This document shows, in pieces, positions 33,350 through 42,643 of a stretch of DNA of 61,856 bases. Source of the DNA: Firmicutes bacterium UBA3553 (GTDB lineage Bacteria; Bacillota; Clostridia; Tissierellales; Sedimentibacteraceae); the NCBI GenBank assembly GCA_002381185.1, contig DFOA01000035.1, positions 18,231 through 80,086 of the forward strand. Direction: 5' to 3'. Position 1 is the stretch's first letter. Every line of letters begins with the position of its first letter. The position numbers and the translations under genes were made by a program. The notes beneath the pieces are model-generated. The model saw nothing but the letters and a program-made list of their open reading frames with translations, did not search any database and was not told where the DNA came from.

Positions 33350-35707
33350 GTGGGTAAAATGTATGAAGTATCAAACAAATATAACAACTACAAAGAATAT
33401 GAAAGAGAGTTTACTGAAGTAGGAAGAAGTATACCTCGTTTAGATGGACCGGCTAAGGTTACAGGAAAAGTTCAATATACAGATGACTTAGTATTGCCAA
33501 GAATGGCATACGGAAAGATTTTAAGAAGTCCACACGCACATGCAAATATCAAAAGTATTGACTACAGTGAAGCTTTAAAGCTTGACGGTGTTTTAGCGGT
33601 TATAACAGGCGAAGACTGCCCCATACCTTATGGTATAGTTCCTCATAATGCCAATGAGCATGCTCTGGCTGTAGGCAAGGTACGCAACTGGGGAGAAGGC
33701 GTTGCGGCAGTAGCTGCAGCTGATGAAGCAACAGCTGAAAAAGCATTAGAATTAATAAAAGTTGAATATGAAGTATTAGAAGCAATAGTAGATCCCAGAG
33801 AATCAGTGAAAAGAGATGATTTAAGAATTCATGAAAATCATCCTAACAATATATCGTATGAAGGAACTCAAATTTACGGGGATCCTGAAAAGGCTCTGGC
33901 AGAATCTGACTATGTTATTGAAAAAGAATTTTATTCTTCTTATGTGAACCATGGATTTATTGAAACACAGTCAGCAATATCTGATTTTGATCCGAATACG
34001 GGAAAATTGCACCTGTATGCAACATGCCAGGTTCCCCACTACACTCACCAGCAGTTGGCTAAGGTTCTGGAAATGCCAATGAATAAAATAAGAATAACAG
34101 TTCCTCTGATAGGCGGAGGATTTGGCGGAAAAGGCGTTGCATCTCAAGCTGATTTCTGTTCTGCGCTGCTTTCCAGAAAAATCGGCAGACCGGTAAAAAT
34201 CACTTATGAAAGAAGCGAAGTATTCGCAACTAACAACGGACGTCACCCATGTTACATGAAATTTAAAATGGGATTTGATAAGAACGGTAAAATTACAGCA
34301 GTTGATTTTGACAACCTTATGGACGGAGGAGCTTACTCAGGATGGGGTATAGTAGTATTGTTCTATACAGCATCAATGGTACATATTCCATATGTAGTTC
34401 CTAATGTAAGATTCGAGGGTAAGAGAGTTTACACAAACAAACCTACCTGTGGAGCTCACCGCGGACTGGGCGGAGTACAGCCGAGATTTGCCATGGAACA
34501 ATTAATGGATGAAGCTGCAAAGCATTTTGGAATGACTCCTTACGAAATAAGAAAATTAAATGCGGTTGAATCAGGATATACAGCTAAGAGCATGATGTAT
34601 GTACCTCATTCTGAATATAAAAAATGTCTGGATGAAGTAGTTGAAAAATCCGATTACCTTGAAAAGCATGGCAGGCTGCCATATGGTAAAGGTATTGGAT
34701 TATCAGGAGGATACTATATTTCAGGTACATCATATACATTATATCTTTCTTATAAACCGCATACAGTTGCCACAATTAAAATAGATGAAGAAAACGGTGT
34801 AACATTATTCTGCGGTGCAACAGACATAGGGCAAGGCGTTGATACGGTTATGGCACAGATGGCTGCAGAAACTCTGGGGGTCAGGACAGAAGATGTTAAG
34901 GTTATACCAAGAGATACAGAAATATCAACATTTGACCTTGGAACATTTGCAAGCCGTTTAACATTTGCTACCGGCTGGGCAATAAGGCAGGCTGCCGAAA
35001 AGATTAATGCCGAATTATTCCCTGTTGCCGCATCAATATTAAAATGCAGAGGCGATGAAATAGCAGTAAAAGATGGTTATTTCTATTCAATATATGAACG
35101 CGAAGGAAGAAAAGGAAGAAATAAGGAAGTTGCCTGGAGTGATGTAGTTACTGTGTACATTGAATCTAACGGACCGCTTACTTGTTCCGGACAATTCACT
35201 CCTCCAAGACGTAAAGGTATACAACAAGGAGGCAACATCGGTCACTCACCTACATTTGGGTTCAGTGCCCAGGTTGCGGAAGTTGATATTGATTTAGAAA
35301 CAGGAAAAGTAAATGTTGTCAAAATAACGGAAGCAGGTGACTGCGGACAGCCTATCAACCCCATGAGTGTCGAGGGCCAGGTTCACGGTTCGATTCAAAT
35401 GGGTTTAGGTCAGGCTCTGTATGAAGAAATGCAGATAGCACCGGATGGAAGATTCCTGAATCCGTCACTGCATGATTATAAAATGCCTACTATCAGAGAT
35501 ATGCCTGAAATTGATGCTAATATAGTTGAATCATATGACCCTTCAGCCCCATATGGAGGCAAAGAATCAGGAGAAGGTCCGATTCAGCCCACAGCACCGG
35601 CTATATTCAATGCAGTCTATGATGCTATAGGAGTCAGATTCACTGAAATGCCTCTGACACCTGAAAAGGTATTAAATGCAATTAAGGCTCAAAAAGCTGC
35701 GAAATGA
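33350..35707 (+). CDS. Molybdenum hydroxylase, molybdopterin-binding large subunit
   Basis: 785 residues from GTG 33350, seven bases after GGGGAGG (ATG 33359 is an alternative). Xanthine dehydrogenase family: IGGGFGGKG near 255, CGAHRGLGGVQPRFAMEQ near 365, GATDIGQGVDTVMAQMAAE near 485, and GGKESGEGPIQPTAPAIFNAVYDAIG near the C-terminus, which contains the expected active-site glutamate. It hydroxylates a carbon next to a heteroatom or reduces the reverse. Which compound is processed cannot be told from sequence. Confidence 0.92.
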   Translation: MGKMYEVSNKYNNYKEYEREFTEVGRSIPRLDGPAKVTGKVQYTDDLVLPRMAYGKILRSPHAHANIKSIDYSEALKLDGVLAVITGEDCPIPYGIVPHNANEHALAVGKVRNWGEGVAAVAAADEATAEKALELIKVEYEVLEAIVDPRESVKRDDLRIHENHPNNISYEGTQIYGDPEKALAESDYVIEKEFYSSYVNHGFIETQSAISDFDPNTGKLHLYATCQVPHYTHQQLAKVLEMPMNKIRITVPLIGGGFGGKGVASQADFCSALLSRKIGRPVKITYERSEVFATNNGRHPCYMKFKMGFDKNGKITAVDFDNLMDGGAYSGWGIVVLFYTASMVHIPYVVPNVRFEGKRVYTNKPTCGAHRGLGGVQPRFAMEQLMDEAAKHFGMTPYEIRKLNAVESGYTAKSMMYVPHSEYKKCLDEVVEKSDYLEKHGRLPYGKGIGLSGGYYISGTSYTLYLSYKPHTVATIKIDEENGVTLFCGATDIGQGVDTVMAQMAAETLGVRTEDVKVIPRDTEISTFDLGTFASRLTFATGWAIRQAAEKINAELFPVAASILKCRGDEIAVKDGYFYSIYEREGRKGRNKEVAWSDVVTVYIESNGPLTCSGQFTPPRRKGIQQGGNIGHSPTFGFSAQVAEVDIDLETGKVNVVKITEAGDCGQPINPMSVEGQVHGSIQMGLGQALYEEMQIAPDGRFLNPSLHDYKMPTIRDMPEIDANIVESYDPSAPYGGKESGEGPIQPTAPAIFNAVYDAIGVRFTEMPLTPEKVLNAIKAQKAAK

Positions 35708-35742
35708 TTAAGCCAATATACTAAATCATAGTCTTCCAAGTA

Positions 35743-35771
35743 TGCAGCGGCAGCATTATGCTGACGCTGCA
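35743..35771 (+). other. Large stem-loop inside the operon
   Basis: TGCAGCGGCAGCAT at 35743-35756 and ATGCTGACGCTGCA at 35758-35771 pair with one mismatch. No T run follows, so it is not a classical terminator. It could protect the upstream mRNA end or reduce read-through into the next genes. Confidence 0.6.
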
Positions 35772-35816
35772 GCAAAGTAAGATTAGAAGAGAGATAAGTT
35801 TTAAGGGGAGATAGTT

Positions 35817-36221
35817 ATGAGAGAATTTAAATTCAGAGCTTGGGATGATGAAGGTAAAAAGATGTATGCGCCGGAAGCTTTAGAACAGCCGGATATAGAG
35901 GATGATACTAAGAAAACAATTTATGCGTACCTTTCCTACGGTGTATTGCAGATTTATGATTTCAGAGATAAAGAACCTGTTCAATTTGTTCCTATGCAGT
36001 CAACTGGATGGTTTGATAAAAATCAAAATGAAATTTATGAAGGCGATATTGTTCAAATTGAAAATGCTATTTATCAAATTATTTGGAGTGAAGAAATTTC
36101 CGGTTTTATTCTTCTGTCAACAGACGGTGTAATGATGATGGGCGGCGACTATATTACTGATGATATAGAAATAATCGGCAATATATACGAAAATCAGGAA
36201 TTAATTAATTATAAATATTAG
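35817..36221 (+). CDS. YopX-family protein
   Basis: 134 residues with the YopX pattern: MREFKFRAWDDEGKKMY at the start, VPMQSTGWFDKNQNEIYEGDIVQIENAIYQIIW in the middle and IIGNIYEN at the end. YopX proteins are usually encoded by phages of Firmicutes and have no known function. Here the gene lies inside a catabolic operon with its own AAGGGGAG site, 110 bases after the molybdenum subunit. No other phage gene is near. Confidence 0.85.
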   Translation: MREFKFRAWDDEGKKMYAPEALEQPDIEDDTKKTIYAYLSYGVLQIYDFRDKEPVQFVPMQSTGWFDKNQNEIYEGDIVQIENAIYQIIWSEEISGFILLSTDGVMMMGGDYITDDIEIIGNIYENQELINYKY

Positions 36222-36233
36222 GGGGAACGATGT

Positions 36234-36752
36234 ATGAGATTAAGTGACAAAGAGTTTCTCTTAAATATTTTAGACGGAAAGAGATTAGATTTCTATTTAG
36301 AAGATGATATGTTTGAAATTGAGGGCAGAGCTAAAAAGGAAAATGGTGACATCATTATTGAAGTTTTGGATGCGGTAGGGCACGTGCTTGAAATAAGCGG
36401 CAAATACCTAAAGGTCATTGAAAATTACAATAAATTGAATGCCGAAAGAATAGACAACGGAAAAAACTTTGAAATGGAAATCAACAGAGTGTATGAACTG
36501 TTAACAAATCCGACTTCAGAGGATTTCAGCAAAATGAAAGAGTCCGGAGCTGAACAGTTTTTTAAAAAACAAGCTGATACACTGGTGTGGTTTGAAGATG
36601 ATAAATGGATTATAGAGCTGAATAAAATAAATATGTGTTTTGGCGGAGACAGATATTATTATAACACGTTAGAAGAATTATTTGATTCAAATAAGGAACA
36701 AATGTCAGGAAAGTGGCAGGCTGTTTATTATAGTTCTGAAGTTGAAAGCTAG
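36234..36752 (+). CDS. Unknown acidic protein in the catabolic operon
   Basis: 172 residues, acidic, no membrane segment. The N-terminal half looks beta-rich (DGKRLDFYLEDDMFEIEGRAKKENGDIIIEVLDAVGHVLEISGKYLKVIE). The C-terminal half includes WFEDDKWIIELNKINMCFGGDRYYYNTLEELFDSNKE. I do not recognise the family. It follows the YopX-like gene by 12 bases after AGGGGGAACG and precedes the cysteine-rich mini-gene by 21 bases. Confidence 0.7.
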   Translation: MRLSDKEFLLNILDGKRLDFYLEDDMFEIEGRAKKENGDIIIEVLDAVGHVLEISGKYLKVIENYNKLNAERIDNGKNFEMEINRVYELLTNPTSEDFSKMKESGAEQFFKKQADTLVWFEDDKWIIELNKINMCFGGDRYYYNTLEELFDSNKEQMSGKWQAVYYSSEVES

Positions 36753-36773
36753 AATATTATAAAGAGGAAGACA

Positions 36774-36968
36774 ATGGGAAAGGTAGTCATTGAAACAAAT
36801 TACAGAAGATTTAAGCCGGTAGGGCAAAATGATATGTGCGCAGAATGTCCTTCCAGCTGTAAAACATCTTGTGCCAGGGTACTCATGCAAAGCCATGAAA
36901 TTGACGAAAAAAATGATTTTGAAGACTTTAAAGTAGAATTTAGTTTCAGTAAAACAGATGATATTTAA
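36774..36968 (+). CDS. Small cysteine-cluster protein (64 aa)
   Basis: 64 residues with the compact motif CAECPSSCKTSCARV at about 22-36 (C-x2-C-x3-C-x3-C), which could bind zinc or an Fe-S cluster. The C-terminal half is acidic and soluble. The start has AAGAGGAAG upstream. Not recognised; position suggests a metal-binding accessory to the surrounding redox enzymes, but this is only inference. Confidence 0.6.
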   Translation: MGKVVIETNYRRFKPVGQNDMCAECPSSCKTSCARVLMQSHEIDEKNDFEDFKVEFSFSKTDDI

Positions 36969-37028
36969 GATTACAAGTAAAAAAATATAACTTTAATTGT
37001 TAATAAAAAAACAAACCTGGAGGTCAAT

Positions 37029-38267
37029 ATGGATCTGAAAAAGAAAAGATGGTTTATTCTCGGTGCAAGCTTATTAATTAATTTATGTATCGGTTCCGGT
37101 TATGCATGGAGTGTATATGCCGGTCCCCTGATTAAAACTTTTGGATGGTCGGCAGCCGCAACGGCATTGACATTTACAATTTCAAATGCAATAAGTCCTG
37201 TTTGCATGATTACAGGCGGAAAAATTCAAGATAAGTTTGGTCCTAAGTGGGTTATTTTTGCTGGAGGAATTTTATTCGGCGGAGGCATTATAGTTTCAGG
37301 ATTTACTAAATCACTTACATGGTTATATATCAGCTATGGTATATTTACAGGTTTGGGCATGGGGTTGGTATATAGCTGTACAATTGCCAATACGGTAAAG
37401 TTTTTCCCGGATAAAAGAGGTCTTGTTGCAGGCTTGGCTACCGCAGGATATGGATTTGGACCTGTTCTTTTAGCACCTATTTCTCAAAGCTTAATTGCCG
37501 CTTATGGTGTGCTGTATACTTTCAAGGTGTTGGGCATCGCATATTTAGTAGTAATATTAGCCGGTTCACAATTTATTATGAAGGCACCGGCAGGATATAA
37601 ACCGGAAGGCTGGGAGCCGCCTGCATTAACAGCGACTTCGGCAGTGACAGGAAAGGATAAAACATGGAATCAAATGCTTGCGGACCCTCTGTTTTATTTA
37701 CTGCTTATAATGCTTACCATAGGTGCTACTTCAGGATTGATGATAATAAGCCAGGCATCACCCATTGCTCAGGAAGTAGTCGGAGTGAGTGCTCAGCAAG
37801 CTGCTTTTGCAGTCAGTCTGGTAGCTATTGCAAACATGGCCGGCCGTATCACATGGGGCGCGGTTTCTGATAAAATCGGAAGATACAATGCATTGCCTAT
37901 AATGTACCTGGTATTGGCTGCTGCAATGTTTTCTTTAACAATTGTTTCAGCCGGAAGCTTTGCTTTGTTCTTAGTGACTGCCATGCTGGTAGGGTTTTGC
38001 TTCGGTGGGTTCATGGGGGTATTTCCTGCACTTACGGCAGATTGCTTCGGAGCGAAAAACAATGGAGTTAACTACGGTATAATGTTCAGCGGATTTGCAC
38101 TTGGCGGTTATATAGGACCGGTTATGGCAGCTACAATTAAGGCAGGCAACGGCGGTGATTATACAAATGCATTTTTAATTGCGGCAGCAATGAGTATTTG
38201 CGGTATTGCAGTTACTTTCATTGTAAGAAAAATGAGTAAAAAGGCAATGGAGAATTCAGCATTATAA
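37029..38267 (+). CDS. MFS transporter, oxalate/formate antiporter (OFA)-like
   Basis: 412 residues with 12 predicted membrane helices. The start MDLKKKRWFILGASLLINLCIGSGYAWSVYAGPL and the GGKIQDKFGPKWVIFAGG loop are typical of the OFA family, which exchanges or imports small organic acids. It probably carries the substrate or product of this operon. Strong CTGGAGG site before the ATG. Confidence 0.88.
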   Translation: MDLKKKRWFILGASLLINLCIGSGYAWSVYAGPLIKTFGWSAAATALTFTISNAISPVCMITGGKIQDKFGPKWVIFAGGILFGGGIIVSGFTKSLTWLYISYGIFTGLGMGLVYSCTIANTVKFFPDKRGLVAGLATAGYGFGPVLLAPISQSLIAAYGVLYTFKVLGIAYLVVILAGSQFIMKAPAGYKPEGWEPPALTATSAVTGKDKTWNQMLADPLFYLLLIMLTIGATSGLMIISQASPIAQEVVGVSAQQAAFAVSLVAIANMAGRITWGAVSDKIGRYNALPIMYLVLAAAMFSLTIVSAGSFALFLVTAMLVGFCFGGFMGVFPALTADCFGAKNNGVNYGIMFSGFALGGYIGPVMAATIKAGNGGDYTNAFLIAAAMSICGIAVTFIVRKMSKKAMENSAL

Positions 38268-38306
38268 AAGATTCAAGTGCAGAAAGTTAATTAAGGATGT
38301 GAGACC

Positions 38307-40220
38307 ATGAGCAAAGTTGATAAAGCAAGAAAGGTTGAATTCACCGTACTTAAAGTTGACAGTATACCTTGCAGCTTAGTGGGAAAATCGATGACTTTTA
38401 CGTATGACGGAATTAATCTGTCAGAACCTTGGGTGCTGAAATGGCCAATGCCCTGGATTGAAGAAGAATTAAAAAAAATTGCTTTAACATATGAGACTGT
38501 TTCAAAACAGGAAAACAAAAGAATATATAACCCGGAGGAGCCGGACCAGTATGTAGAGGTTTCAATACGAAGCTATATTGATTTAACTGTTCCTGAATTG
38601 GTGGATGCAACAGCAGACTGCTGCGCGGAAAGAGAATCATTAATAAATAGCACAGGAAGCAGACGCTTGAAGTATAAAGATTTTAAAAAATCTGTAAATA
38701 ACCTGGCAAAGGGACTCATTACCATTGGCGTGGAAAAAGGCGATAACATAGCAGTGTGGGCAGTAAATTCGCCTGAGGTTGTTATATCACAGTTTGGTAT
38801 AAGCAAGACAGGGGGAGTATTTGTACCATTAAATGCATATGAAAAGCAAATCAGAATGGAAGAATTGCTGAAGCAGTCCGATACTCATACCTTGATAATG
38901 CAGGTAGGCTCCAAAGGTACGGAAAATATAGAATTGCTCTACAGGATTTGCCCTGAGTTATGTGAAAGTGAACCGGGAAAATTACATTCAAAGAAGTTTC
39001 CAAGGCTGAAAAATGTGGTAGTAATCGGCGGAGATGAATATCCCGGAACATTCATGTGGTCAGAAATATTATTGCAGGGGGAAAAGTCAGACGATGAAAT
39101 TTTGATCGGCCGTCAAAATAAAATTACCATCAATGATGTGGTGCAGATTATTTATACATCCGGAAGTACCGGGGTGCCAAAGGGTGTAATGCTCAGTCAC
39201 GGGAATATTATTGAAAATGCCAAAGCCATGTCGGATTTAATGGAGCTTAGGCCAAATGATGTTATGTGTGTGCTGGCACCGTTATTCCATTGCTTCGGAA
39301 GCATTGCATGCACGATGGCTGCAGTTTTAAGCGGATGTTCTATGGTACTGGTAAACAGGTTTAAGACTGAAATTACTCTTTCACTGATAGAAAAAGAAAG
39401 ATGCACTGTATTATCAGGTGTACCTACATTATTTATATCATGCATAGAACAATTGGAGAACGAATATTATGATGTTTCTTCTCTCAGGACGGGAATAATT
39501 GCAGGTGCTTCATGTTCCTATGAATTAATTGAAGATATAAAAAATGTAATAGGAATGAAAAACATCATTTCATCCTATGGACTTACTGAAGCTTCGCCTT
39601 GTGTAAGTGCACTGCAATTTTGTGGTGAATTTACAGAAGGCACTGTGGGAAAGCCGATTCCTGGAGTTGAGGTTAAAATTGTGAATTCAGCTGCCTCAAA
39701 GGAAGCTGCTCCGGATCAGGACGGGGAAATCTTAGTAAGAGGCTACAACGTAATGCAGGGATATTACAAGATGCATGAAGAAACAGATAAAGTCCTGGAC
39801 AGGGATGGATGGCTTCATACCGGCGATGTTGGATGTTTGACAAAGGATGGTTATTTATGTATTAAAGGCAGATGTAAGGATATTATCATCAGATGCGGCG
39901 AAAACATAAGCCCCAAGGAAATAGAAGATTTTCTCACAACACACAAGAGCGTGGCAGAAGTTCACGTAGTAGGTGTGCCTGATAATTTGTCCGGCGAAGA
40001 AATAGTCGCCTTTATAAGGCTGAAAGAAAACAGCAAAATAACGGCAAAAGAAATCAGGGATTACTGCAAAGGTAAAATAGCAACCAATAAAATCCCCAGG
40101 TACATAAAATTTGTTAAAAAGTTTCAGCTGTCTGACACAGGAAAGGTATTAAAAAAGGAACTGAAAGAAGCAGCACGTGAATTGATCGAATATAGTGGAA
40201 TGAAAAAATGCAAAGCATAA
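38307..40220 (+). CDS. AMP-forming acyl-CoA synthetase/ligase
   Basis: 637 residues, with an N-terminal extension of about 70 residues before the usual fold. ATP/AMP motifs: IIYTSGSTGVPKGVMLSHGN near 277, SYGLTEASPC near 425, GWLHTGDVG near 505 and the catalytic lysine region DTGKVLKKEL near the C-terminus. It would activate a carboxylic acid as its CoA thioester for the two dehydrogenases. It lies between the MFS carrier and a CoA-transferase. Confidence 0.92.
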   Translation: MSKVDKARKVEFTVLKVDSIPCSLVGKSMTFTYDGINLSEPWVLKWPMPWIEEELKKIALTYETVSKQENKRIYNPEEPDQYVEVSIRSYIDLTVPELVDATADCCAERESLINSTGSRRLKYKDFKKSVNNLAKGLITIGVEKGDNIAVWAVNSPEVVISQFGISKTGGVFVPLNAYEKQIRMEELLKQSDTHTLIMQVGSKGTENIELLYRICPELCESEPGKLHSKKFPRLKNVVVIGGDEYPGTFMWSEILLQGEKSDDEILIGRQNKITINDVVQIIYTSGSTGVPKGVMLSHGNIIENAKAMSDLMELRPNDVMCVLAPLFHCFGSIACTMAAVLSGCSMVLVNRFKTEITLSLIEKERCTVLSGVPTLFISCIEQLENEYYDVSSLRTGIIAGASCSYELIEDIKNVIGMKNIISSYGLTEASPCVSALQFCGEFTEGTVGKPIPGVEVKIVNSAASKEAAPDQDGEILVRGYNVMQGYYKMHEETDKVLDRDGWLHTGDVGCLTKDGYLCIKGRCKDIIIRCGENISPKEIEDFLTTHKSVAEVHVVGVPDNLSGEEIVAFIRLKENSKITAKEIRDYCKGKIATNKIPRYIKFVKKFQLSDTGKVLKKELKEAARELIEYSGMKKCKA

Positions 40221-40239
40221 TAAAGGAGAGAAGAAGAAT

Positions 40240-41838
40240 ATGGCAAAGGTTATTACCGCTAAGGATGCAGCTAAATTGTTTCAGGACAATATGACTGTTT
40301 GTTCTGCGGCATTCGGATTGGCCGGATGGGCTGAAGAAATTGCAATAGAAGTAAGAAAAAGATTTGATGAAGAAGGACATCCCAGGAACATTACACACAC
40401 ACATGCGGCCGGTGTAGGAAACTGGGGAAAAGGGCCGAAAGGAGAAAGAGGAGAATGCGTTTGGGCCATAGATGGTTTAATGACAAAATTTATAGGATCT
40501 CATGCCGGCTCTTCGCCAACTGTAATTAAACAAATAAATGAAAATAAGATTATGGCATGGAACCTTCCTCTTGGAACATTGATTCAGCTATACCACGAAC
40601 AAGGCAGAGGAGCCGCGGGACTTCTTTCAAAGACCGGGCTGGGTACCTTTATCGATCCCCGTAATGACGGAGGAAAGTTAAATCAGCTAACTAAAGAACA
40701 AGGCGGGGATATTATCGAATACATACCGGATTTCAGAGGAGAAGAATACCTTTTCTACAAGGCGATACCAATTGATATTGCCTTAATGAGGGGCACTACC
40801 GCAGATGAAAACGGAAATATTACCTGTGAAAAGGAAGCATTGAATTTAGAGATGCTTTCTGTTGCACAGGCCGCTAAGGCAAACGGCGGAATTGTAATTG
40901 TGCAGGTAGAATCGCTGGCTGAAGCCGGTTCATTAAATCCAAAGCTTGTTAAGGTCCCCGGCATATATGTTGATTATATAGTAGTTGCAGAACATCCCGA
41001 GGATATAATGCAAACACAAGGAACTTCATTTAACAGAGCTTTTACAGGTGAAATAAGAGTGCCTTTAAAAGGAAGCATGGAACCGATTCCGCTGGATGAT
41101 AAAAAGGTAATGCTGAGAAGATTAACAATGGAAATAAAGGCAGGATATAAATGTAATTTCGGTATCGGCATTCCCACATATGCAGGAAATGTAATGTCTG
41201 AAGAAGGCTGTGCAGATAAAATTACCATGATATCTGAATCCGGCAGCATAGGCGGAATTCCCGGAGGCGGGAATGATTTCGGCGCTCACTGGAATATTGA
41301 AGCATCCTGTGACCAAGGAGACCATTTCAGTTTCTTTGATGGCGGAGGATTGGATTTTGGTGTATTCGGATTAAGTGAAGTCGATAAAGACGGCAATGTG
41401 AACACCAGTTTATTAAACGGTAAAATAATGGGAGTGGGGGGATTCGCCAATATTGCCGCAACTGCTAAAAATGCAATGTTTGTAGGTACTTTTACTGCAG
41501 GCGGACTTAAATGCAAGGTTGAAGACGGAAAAATGATTATCTTAGAAGAAGGCAGATATAAAAAATTTGTAAATTCGTGCCCTCAGCTTACATTTAATGC
41601 GGAGCAGTCATTGAAAAAAGGCAACCGTATACTGTTTATAACAGAAAGATGTGTCATAGAAAGAACCGAAGAAGGCATGATTCTTACGGAAACTGCACCC
41701 GGTATAGATTTACAGACTCAGATACTTGATCAGATGGAGTTTAAGCCTATTATACCGGCCGGAGGACCCAAGACAATGAATCCGGATATATTCCTTTCGG
41801 AATGGGGAAAGTTAAAAGAAATAATGGAAAATAAATAA
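40240..41838 (+). CDS. Family I CoA-transferase (propionate/acetate CoA-transferase-like)
   Basis: 532 residues, the fused alpha-beta length. N-terminal half KVITAKDAAKLFQDNMTVCSAAFGLAGWAEEIA and HAGSSPTVIKQINENKIMAWNLPLGTL; second half has the catalytic glutamate in MISESGSIGGIPGGGNDFGAHWN. It would move CoA between the pathway acid and a common donor. Last gene of the long operon; AAAGGAGAG upstream and a hairpin 24 bases after the stop. Confidence 0.92.
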   Translation: MAKVITAKDAAKLFQDNMTVCSAAFGLAGWAEEIAIEVRKRFDEEGHPRNITHTHAAGVGNWGKGPKGERGECVWAIDGLMTKFIGSHAGSSPTVIKQINENKIMAWNLPLGTLIQLYHEQGRGAAGLLSKTGLGTFIDPRNDGGKLNQLTKEQGGDIIEYIPDFRGEEYLFYKAIPIDIALMRGTTADENGNITCEKEALNLEMLSVAQAAKANGGIVIVQVESLAEAGSLNPKLVKVPGIYVDYIVVAEHPEDIMQTQGTSFNRAFTGEIRVPLKGSMEPIPLDDKKVMLRRLTMEIKAGYKCNFGIGIPTYAGNVMSEEGCADKITMISESGSIGGIPGGGNDFGAHWNIEASCDQGDHFSFFDGGGLDFGVFGLSEVDKDGNVNTSLLNGKIMGVGGFANIAATAKNAMFVGTFTAGGLKCKVEDGKMIILEEGRYKKFVNSCPQLTFNAEQSLKKGNRILFITERCVIERTEEGMILTETAPGIDLQTQILDQMEFKPIIPAGGPKTMNPDIFLSEWGKLKEIMENK

Positions 41839-41861
41839 CTGCTCTCTCAACTATCTCATAG

Positions 41862-41898
41862 TCAGAAAACCGGATTGTTAAAGAGTTCGGTTTTCTGA
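41862..41898 (+). terminator. Stem-loop ending the catabolic operon
   Basis: TCAGAAAACCG at 41862-41872 pairs perfectly with CGGTTTTCTGA at 41888-41898. The following T content is moderate, so it may be a partial terminator. Confidence 0.65.
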
Positions 41899-41956
41899 CA
41901 AATTTAATTTGCTTTTTAATAATGCTATTAAAAAAATACTGAATTGGGGGGGTTTT

Positions 41957-42574
41957 ATGTTTAAAGCTATAAATACTCGTAAAATTTATTTGGTAAGACA
42001 TTGCAAGCCGCAAGTTCAAGAGGGCACACATCTGTGCATTGGCAAAAAAGACATTCCTTTAAGTGATAAGGGCAGGGAACAAGCCTTGCAATTAGTTAAG
42101 TATTTCTCTGATTATAGCATAGACGGCATATATTCAAGTCCTCTTAAACGTGCAAAAGAAACTGCGGAAATAGTTGCGGGAAAAGAATATAATGTAGTAA
42201 CTAAGAGTGACTTTTCAGAGTTGGATGTGGGGAAGTGGGATGGTTTATCATTTGATGAAGTAAAGCAAAGATATCCCAAGGAGTATGAGGAACGGGGAAA
42301 TAATTTGGAAAATTACATTGTTGAAGGCGGGGAAAGCATGGCAATGTGCCGAAAAAGGGCTATGGCAGAAATGTATAAGACTATCAATGAATCAGCAGGT
42401 GATATTGTAATTGTTGCTCATGCAGGTGTTATCAGAACAATTTTATCATCATTGCTGGGCATAAGTATGAATAAAACTTTTAATTACAAAATTGATTACG
42501 GAAGTATCAGCATATTGAATTACGATGATAAAATATTAAAGCCCCACGAAATTGGTCTTTCAATTTTAAAATAG
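41957..42574 (+). CDS. Histidine phosphatase-family protein with RHC in place of RHG
   Basis: 205 residues from ATG 41957. Phosphoglycerate mutase-like fold: KIYLVRHCKPQ (normally RHG; here Cys), SPLKRAKETAEI, SELDVGKWDG and VVAHAGVIRTIL. Both catalytic histidines are present. Family members remove phosphate from small metabolites, for example alpha-ribazole phosphate; the substrate here is not defined. Confidence 0.85.
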   Translation: MFKAINTRKIYLVRHCKPQVQEGTHLCIGKKDIPLSDKGREQALQLVKYFSDYSIDGIYSSPLKRAKETAEIVAGKEYNVVTKSDFSELDVGKWDGLSFDEVKQRYPKEYEERGNNLENYIVEGGESMAMCRKRAMAEMYKTINESAGDIVIVAHAGVIRTILSSLLGISMNKTFNYKIDYGSISILNYDDKILKPHEIGLSILK

Positions 42575-42643
42575 AATTATACAGATTTTTAAAAAAGGTT
42601 GTATTAATCAATAAAATATTTATTTATGAAAAGGGTGGGACGA

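Noticed and set aside
31970..35707. Naming the three-subunit Mo enzyme 4-hydroxybenzoyl-CoA reductase or nicotinate dehydrogenase.
   Set aside because: The FAD subunit lacks the extra 4Fe-4S insert of the former and no sequence feature fixes the substrate of the latter.
35817..36221. A prophage, from the YopX-like gene.
   Set aside because: No integrase, capsid, tail, lysis or att-like sequence is nearby; a single gene does not support a prophage.
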